IMG/VR virus record: IMGVR_UViG_3300021957_000265
Span: 1 to 25,825 of that record
From: a virus
Reading direction: 5' to 3' (one strand)
Length of the DNA stretch: 25,825 nucleotides
Each line of letters starts with the position of its first letter. Positions within the stretch are counted from its first letter, which is position 1. Below the pieces are notes generated by a model. It was given only the letters and a program-made list of their open reading frames with translations, searched no databases and was not told where the DNA came from. Of the stretch, positions 23,183 through 25,825 are shown piece after piece. The position numbers and the translations under genes were made by a program.

Positions 23183-23353
23183 GTGATAATTTATTTTAAA
23201 CATAGTCTTAACTCTATTAAGATATTTATATATATTATTATTAATATTATAATAATAACTATTAATAATCTTTAACATAGTTAAATAATTTATTTAAATT
23301 AAACATATTATATCATACAATTGTGTCATAAGCAAGGCAAAAATAAATTTATT
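23183..23353 (-). other. AT-rich intergenic region with palindromes; candidate replication origin
   Basis: This non-coding stretch is almost entirely A/T over 23220-23300. It contains four inverted repeats: TCTTAA/TTAAGA around a 5-nt loop (23206-23222), TTATTATTA/TAATAATAA around a 6-nt loop (23235-23258), TTAAATA/TATTTAA around ATT (23281-23297), and the perfect palindrome AAAATAAATTTATTTT (23340-23355), which overlaps the lysozyme stop. AACATAGT occurs twice (near 23199 and 23274). Such a region beside strong promoters and next to ssb resembles the T7 primary origin, but no origin activity can be shown from sequence. Confidence 0.4.
23307..23335 (-). promoter_or_regulatory. Second extended -10 promoter upstream of the replication operon
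   Basis: On the minus strand, TTGCTT (23335-23330) and TATAAT (23312-23307) are 17 bp apart, again with TGA before the -10 box. Transcripts would cross the AT-rich palindromic region before reaching ssb, giving a leader of about 180 nt. Confidence 0.65.
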
Positions 23354-23827
23354 TTATACCTGCGACATTTTATTTGCTAGATATTCGGCACGACTGGGTG
23401 TTTGTTTAGCCCACCTGCTGTCCAACATCTCAAGTTTCGCCCCCTCAAAATTTAACTTGGCAATGTTCTCAAACATTTTATTGAACTTACTTACACCCGC
23501 CTTGCCTAATTGGAAACACATGTTACAAAATATAGATATAACTTTCATCTTTCTGTTTATATCTAGTAGTTCAAAGTCTGTGTTTGTCAATCTTTCTTTG
23601 ACTAAAGAATTTGCATTAGCCCATGCTAAATCAAAGTCTTCATCAAAAACTTCTTGTAACTTTTCTTTACTGTACGCAACTCCTTTTTCAAAGAGGTCGG
23701 TGTCTTTTACTAAATGACCCCAACCTATTGTGTCAAATCCTAGAGAATCACTATATATAGTATCTCTAAAACCTTCGTGTTCTTGTATTTCTTTTTTTAC
23801 CTGTTCTATTTCTTTAAACATTATCAT
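23354..23827 (-). CDS. T4-type lysozyme (GH24 endolysin)
   Basis: This muramidase cleaves peptidoglycan at lysis. The catalytic triad keeps the exact T4 spacing: E18 (EHEGFR), D27 (YSDSLG) and T33 (DTIGWGH), corresponding to T4 E11, D20 and T26. GWGHLV follows, and the C-terminal helical lobe (residues 75-157) ends SRWAKQTPSRAEYLANKM, as in the family. Length 157 aa is normal (T4: 164). There is no signal peptide, so it needs a holin for access to the wall. SD AAAGGAG lies 4 nt before the first ATG and 10 nt before the ATG of Met3. It overlaps the nuclease-like gene upstream by 14 bp. Confidence 0.92.
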   Translation of the reverse strand: MIMFKEIEQVKKEIQEHEGFRDTIYSDSLGFDTIGWGHLVKDTDLFEKGVAYSKEKLQEVFDEDFDLAWANANSLVKERLTNTDFELLDINRKMKVISIFCNMCFQLGKAGVSKFNKMFENIAKLNFEGAKLEMLDSRWAKQTPSRAEYLANKMSQV

Positions 23828-24197
23828 AAAACTCCTTTCGAAATATTTCTTTTATAGGTATTAATACACATTTACTTGCTTTGTTGTCGCCCACATTTTT
23901 TGTCAACTTATCTTTGTAACTATCAACAATCTTTTTTAGAATGTCTGTTTTAAAAACAAGTGTACAAAATTCTTTTTGTTTTAACTCTAATCTATGAAAC
24001 CAATAGTCACTTGTTGTTGCATAGATACCGCTTGGTTTTCCTCTGTACTCATATTCAATGGCTATGTTTCCTGTCTTCTGCCACCAATCTCTTTCTGACT
24101 TGACTTCTATCTGACACTTAGAGAACATGTCTTTAACTTTTTGTTCTCGTATCTGTCCATACTTTAAATCAATATCAAACTTTTTATTTCCTGCCAT
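23814..24197 (-). CDS. Putative nuclease-fold phage protein (127 aa)
   Basis: The protein carries QIEVKSERDWWQKTGNIAIE (29-48) and YRGKPSGIYATTSDYW (51-66). The EVKSE strand, the TGN and IE pieces and the PSGI/TTSDYW segment form a pattern I recognise from conserved phage proteins likely to have a PD-(D/E)XK or resolvase-like fold, with E18, E31, K33 and E48 as possible active-site residues. Assignment to a specific activity is not safe. SD AAAGGGG lies 8 nt upstream of the ATG. It sits between two cell-wall hydrolase genes, overlapping both by 14 bp. Confidence 0.55.
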   Translation of the reverse strand: MAGNKKFDIDLKYGQIREQKVKDMFSKCQIEVKSERDWWQKTGNIAIEYEYRGKPSGIYATTSDYWFHRLELKQKEFCTLVFKTDILKKIVDSYKDKLTKNVGDNKASKCVLIPIKEIFRKEFYDNV

Positions 24198-24732
24198 TTA
24201 GATAACCCCTTTCAGTTATGTATAAAATTGTTCTTCTTAGTTTGATTGCATAATTTTTATCTGTTGAATAGTTATATAACATTTCAGTTAATAAAAATAT
24301 ATCGTACTCATCAACTACCCACATATCATACATCTTTTCTCTAAACTCTGCATAACTTCTATGACTTAACAAAGTTTCTATGTAGTGAACAACTGATAAA
24401 CATTTAGTAGGATAAACTTTTAATCCAAAGTTTGCTTCTAAATTTTTTAATGGTTTGATATGCGGTTTATTTAAATCATACTCACGCACACCATATAAAT
24501 TGTTTCCTTGTATTGCAAATCTTGACCTACCCCAATTACTTTCTAAAGAAGCTTGACCTACAATTATTTCTATAGGTATTCTATCTTTAGAAGGTAAGTC
24601 TGCATTATAAAACAATGCACAATTTTTTACTCCTTCTATAAACTCTTCGTTATTATTATATTCAAAGTCATCTTGAAAATTAAAAGATGACTGACATAAA
24701 ATTAATAAACCTGCACAAATATTTTTTATCAT
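24184..24732 (-). CDS. Bax/FlgJ-like glucosaminidase (GH73) with N-terminal export signal
   Basis: Residues 45-135 match the Bax-type N-acetylglucosaminidase domain: RIPIEIIVGQASLESNWGRS with catalytic Glu64, then RFAIQGNNLYG, FGLKVYPTKCLSVVHYIETL and SHRSYAEFREKM. Residues 1-20 (MIKNICAGLLILCQSSFNFQ) form a short basic-hydrophobic signal or membrane-anchor segment. Cys13 is not preceded by a good lipobox. The enzyme should cleave the glycan strand and may reach the periplasm through Sec, unlike the cytoplasmic lysozyme two genes downstream. Its start overlaps the end of the 25-aa membrane peptide gene (TAATATG). Confidence 0.85.
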   Translation of the reverse strand: MIKNICAGLLILCQSSFNFQDDFEYNNNEEFIEGVKNCALFYNADLPSKDRIPIEIIVGQASLESNWGRSRFAIQGNNLYGVREYDLNKPHIKPLKNLEANFGLKVYPTKCLSVVHYIETLLSHRSYAEFREKMYDMWVVDEYDIFLLTEMLYNYSTDKNYAIKLRRTILYITERGYLNGRK

Positions 24733-24733
24733 A

Positions 24734-24811
24734 TTAAATCAATCCAAATGTTGATGTGATAATAAAACTCCACATAATTATTAACAAAAAATAAACTATA
24801 AGATTTAACAT
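24734..24811 (-). CDS. 25-aa membrane peptide upstream of the glucosaminidase gene
   Basis: A short frame starts MLNLIVYFLLIIMWSFIITS and ends TFGLI with TAA at 24734-24736, just before the next ATG (TAATATG). Nearly every residue is hydrophobic, making a single membrane helix. An AGG lies 8 nt upstream of its ATG and a promoter lies directly upstream, so it would be the first gene of the cell-wall hydrolase transcript. Possible roles are a small holin-like or regulator peptide; it could also be only a leader. Confidence 0.5.
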   Translation of the reverse strand: MLNLIVYFLLIIMWSFIITSTFGLI

Positions 24812-24825
24812 ACGAATAACCTATT

Positions 24826-24854
24826 ATTATACCATATCTTTTTATGAATTGCAA
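24826..24854 (-). promoter_or_regulatory. Extended -10 promoter for the wall-hydrolase genes
   Basis: On the minus strand, TTGCAA (24854-24849) and TATAAT (24831-24826) are 17 bp apart, with TGG preceding the -10 box (TGnTATAAT). It lies about 15 bp upstream of the 25-aa peptide and so also upstream of the glucosaminidase, nuclease-like and lysozyme genes. Confidence 0.7.
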
Positions 24855-24898
24855 GTAAATAATTTTTTATTTATTATACTTGTAAGTCATTGATTTTA

Positions 24899-25117
24899 TT
24901 ATCTTTTTACAGGTTTAAAAGTGACTTCAATCTCACAATCAAATCCGCAATAGTCGCCATGCCAAGTATTATCTAACTCTTCAAGTAGTCTTATAAACTC
25001 TCTACCTTGAATACATTTTTTAGATGTTAGCATTTGTTTTATTTCTGTATCTTTACTTTCCTTACCATTCTTCCATGTAGTATCGTAAGAAAATATTTTA
25101 TAACTATCTATATGCAT
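24899..25117 (-). CDS. Hypothetical protein (72 aa)
   Basis: The soluble protein starts MHIDSYKIFSYDTTWKNGKE and ends CEIEVTFKPVKR. The last third has two Cys and a strand-like CGFDCEIEVTFKP, and the middle is a charged helix (REFIRLLEELDNTW). A perfect SD (AAAGGAGG) lies 5 nt before the ATG. It is downstream of a run of similarly small genes and ends about 45 bp before the next promoter. No family recognised; an early host-takeover or accessory gene is possible from position. Confidence 0.65.
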   Translation of the reverse strand: MHIDSYKIFSYDTTWKNGKESKDTEIKQMLTSKKCIQGREFIRLLEELDNTWHGDYCGFDCEIEVTFKPVKR

Positions 25118-25129
25118 TGTTCCTCCTTT

Positions 25130-25378
25130 CTATTCTGGTGATACTGGGTCTGTCAATGTCTCCATTTGTTCCAGTCTATTTCTTGGTTCACTTGTTTGTT
25201 CATACGAAATTGTTTTATGTCCTTGAACAACTTCCCTATATTCTAACCAACCAATAGCTTCATCTAAACCTTTAATAAAAAAAGCTTTTTGTGTTTCATT
25301 TTCAAACACATATGTTCTTGTTAGTTCTGCGTCTGAACCCCACGCAATAGTTATCTTTGGTTTTTTATCTCCACTCAT
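25130..25378 (-). CDS. Hypothetical protein (82 aa)
   Basis: The sequence starts MSGDKKPKITIAWGSDAELT, continues with a strand-helix pattern (RTYVFENETQKAFFIKGLDE, then AIGWLEYREVV) and ends with a polar, Pro/Glu-rich tail (TDPVSPE). The central part looks like a small alpha/beta fold. SD AAAGGAGG precedes the start and the upstream stop TAA overlaps the start (TAAATG). I do not recognise a family or a motif. Confidence 0.65.
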   Translation of the reverse strand: MSGDKKPKITIAWGSDAELTRTYVFENETQKAFFIKGLDEAIGWLEYREVVQGHKTISYEQTSEPRNRLEQMETLTDPVSPE

Positions 25379-25612
25379 TTAACCTCCTTTGTATTCATCT
25401 ATATTATTTTCTTCCCAACTGCCACCAGAATATTCTGCGTACCAATTATCAAAACTTCCTATTGCATTAACATATTTTTTTGTTTCACCTTCATACCAAT
25501 CACGCAATTCTTGTAAGTTTTTTTTAATATTTTTTTTAGCTTCATCTTTACTATCCCAATAATAACTATCAAGCATATTAGATTTATATTCATGGTCATA
25601 ACAATTACTCAT
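25379..25612 (-). CDS. Acidic hypothetical protein (77 aa)
   Basis: Tyr, Asn and Glu-rich, starting MSNCYDHEYKSNMLDSYYWD, with a helical KDEAKKNIKKNLQELRDWYE segment and an acidic tail ending NIDEYKGG. The start is set by AGGAGG and lies inside a 22-bp sequence that is repeated at the start of the gene upstream. The stop of the upstream gene (TAG) directly abuts this ATG. Function unknown; the small acidic make-up is typical of early phage proteins. Confidence 0.65.
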   Translation of the reverse strand: MSNCYDHEYKSNMLDSYYWDSKDEAKKNIKKNLQELRDWYEGETKKYVNAIGSFDNWYAEYSGGSWEENNIDEYKGG

Positions 25613-25626
25613 CTACACTACCTCCT
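25605..25626 (-). repeat. Direct repeat copy 1: SD-stop-start cassette
   Basis: A 22-bp sequence containing, on the minus strand, AGGAGG, then GTAGTGTAG (GTA GTG then the stop TAG) and ATGAGTAA. It is identical to 25785-25806, exactly 180 bp away. It ends one gene and starts the next. Confidence 0.85.
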
Positions 25627-25792
25627 CTGTTCCCTCATCTGTTATTTCTTCATCAAAACAATGCACCTCTTTATAGTCCGCACCACCATCATTATGAATT
25701 TCTAGTGCATCGTCTAATGAGTTAGCTTTGATGACACATTCTTCTCTTACATATTTTTTAACTTCTTGCCAAAATGTGTATTCTTTACTCAT
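25613..25792 (-). CDS. Acidic hypothetical protein (59 aa)
   Basis: The frame starts MSKEYTFWQEVKKYVREECV, continues KANSLDDALEIHNDGGADYK and ends EGTEEVV with TAG at 25613-25615, next to the following ATG. The layout (WxEVxKYVREE, a DDALEI helix, GGADYKEV) is familiar from small phage proteins of unknown function. AGGAGG lies upstream of its ATG, within the same repeated 22-bp cassette that precedes the 77-aa gene. No catalytic motif. Confidence 0.7.
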   Translation of the reverse strand: MSKEYTFWQEVKKYVREECVIKANSLDDALEIHNDGGADYKEVHCFDEEITDEGTEEVV

Positions 25793-25806
25793 CTACACTA
25801 CCTCCT
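25785..25806 (-). repeat. Direct repeat copy 2: SD-stop-start cassette
   Basis: Identical 22 bp to 25605-25626. It contains the ribosome-binding site and first codons of the 59-aa gene and the last codons of the gene before it. Confidence 0.85.
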
Positions 25807-25825
25807 GTTTCTTTTTTATATCGGG
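25793..25825 (-). CDS. C-terminal fragment of an upstream gene
   Basis: The window edge leaves 10 codons, reading PDIKKKQEVV and then TAG at 25793-25795, directly abutting the next ATG. The EVV-stop ending equals that of the 59-aa protein because both lie in the repeated cassette. The start lies outside the window and identity is unknown. Confidence 0.45.
   Translation of the reverse strand, partial: PDIKKKQEVV

Noticed and set aside
23123-23353. tRNA gene or attachment site in the largest intergenic region
   Set aside because: The sequence is nearly pure A/T, with no cloverleaf arms or CCA end, and no integrase gene is present in the window.
24852-24882. Inverted repeat CAAGTA/TACTTG as a terminator after the 72-aa gene
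   Set aside because: Only six pairs with a long A/T loop, no U-run after it, and it overlaps the -35 box of the promoter there.
1-25825. CRISPR arrays or insertion sequences
   Set aside because: No regularly spaced identical repeats and no transposase-like frames were seen; the only exact direct repeat noted is the 22-bp gene-junction pair at the right end.

Overview
The window looks like part of the genome of an AT-rich, lytic, podovirus-type tailed phage from a marine, low-GC Gram-negative host. The sequence shows a T7-style replication set: primase-helicase, family A polymerase, gp2.5-like SSB, gp3-like endonuclease I and a RecB-like exonuclease. It also shows a run of large internal-virion or ejection-type proteins and genes often carried by marine phages (class Ia ribonucleotide reductase, Hsp20, SpeD-like decarboxylase). 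A SAR11-like host is inference from base composition and gene content only. No phage RNA polymerase, integrase, terminase, portal or capsid gene lies inside the window.

Plus strand, 1-13632 (late arm). A partial coiled-coil gene is followed by a 685-aa Q/N/A-rich protein with tandem 22-residue repeats, a HlyC-like lysine acyltransferase, a protein with a very Lys-rich amphipathic N-terminus, four smaller or medium conserved phage proteins and an 1823-aa internal-virion-like protein. A consensus sigma70 promoter then drives hsp20, which is followed by a hairpin terminator and a chain of small overlapping genes (64, 49, 36, 128, 46 and 51 aa) that includes a putative holin.

Minus strand, 25825-13634 (early/middle arm, transcribed right to left). 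At the right end are short hypothetical genes linked by a repeated stop/SD/start cassette. Next comes a promoter, a 25-aa membrane peptide, a Bax/GH73-like glucosaminidase, a nuclease-like protein and a T4-type lysozyme. A 231-bp AT-rich intergenic region follows, with two promoters and several AT-only palindromes (candidate origin). Downstream of it lie ssb, primase-helicase, polA, exonuclease, speD-like, a small basic protein, endonuclease I, two small proteins, nrdA, nrdB and two small proteins. The two arms converge with only one base between the stop codons.

The minus arm would copy DNA and supply dNTPs and nucleases. The plus arm would build the internal or ejected virion proteins and part of the lysis apparatus. 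All four promoters seen are host-like sigma70 sites, three of them with an extended -10, which fits use of host RNA polymerase. The most interesting unit is the HlyC-like acyltransferase translationally coupled to a Lys-rich, membrane-active-looking virion protein, which suggests phage-encoded lysine acylation of an ejection protein.
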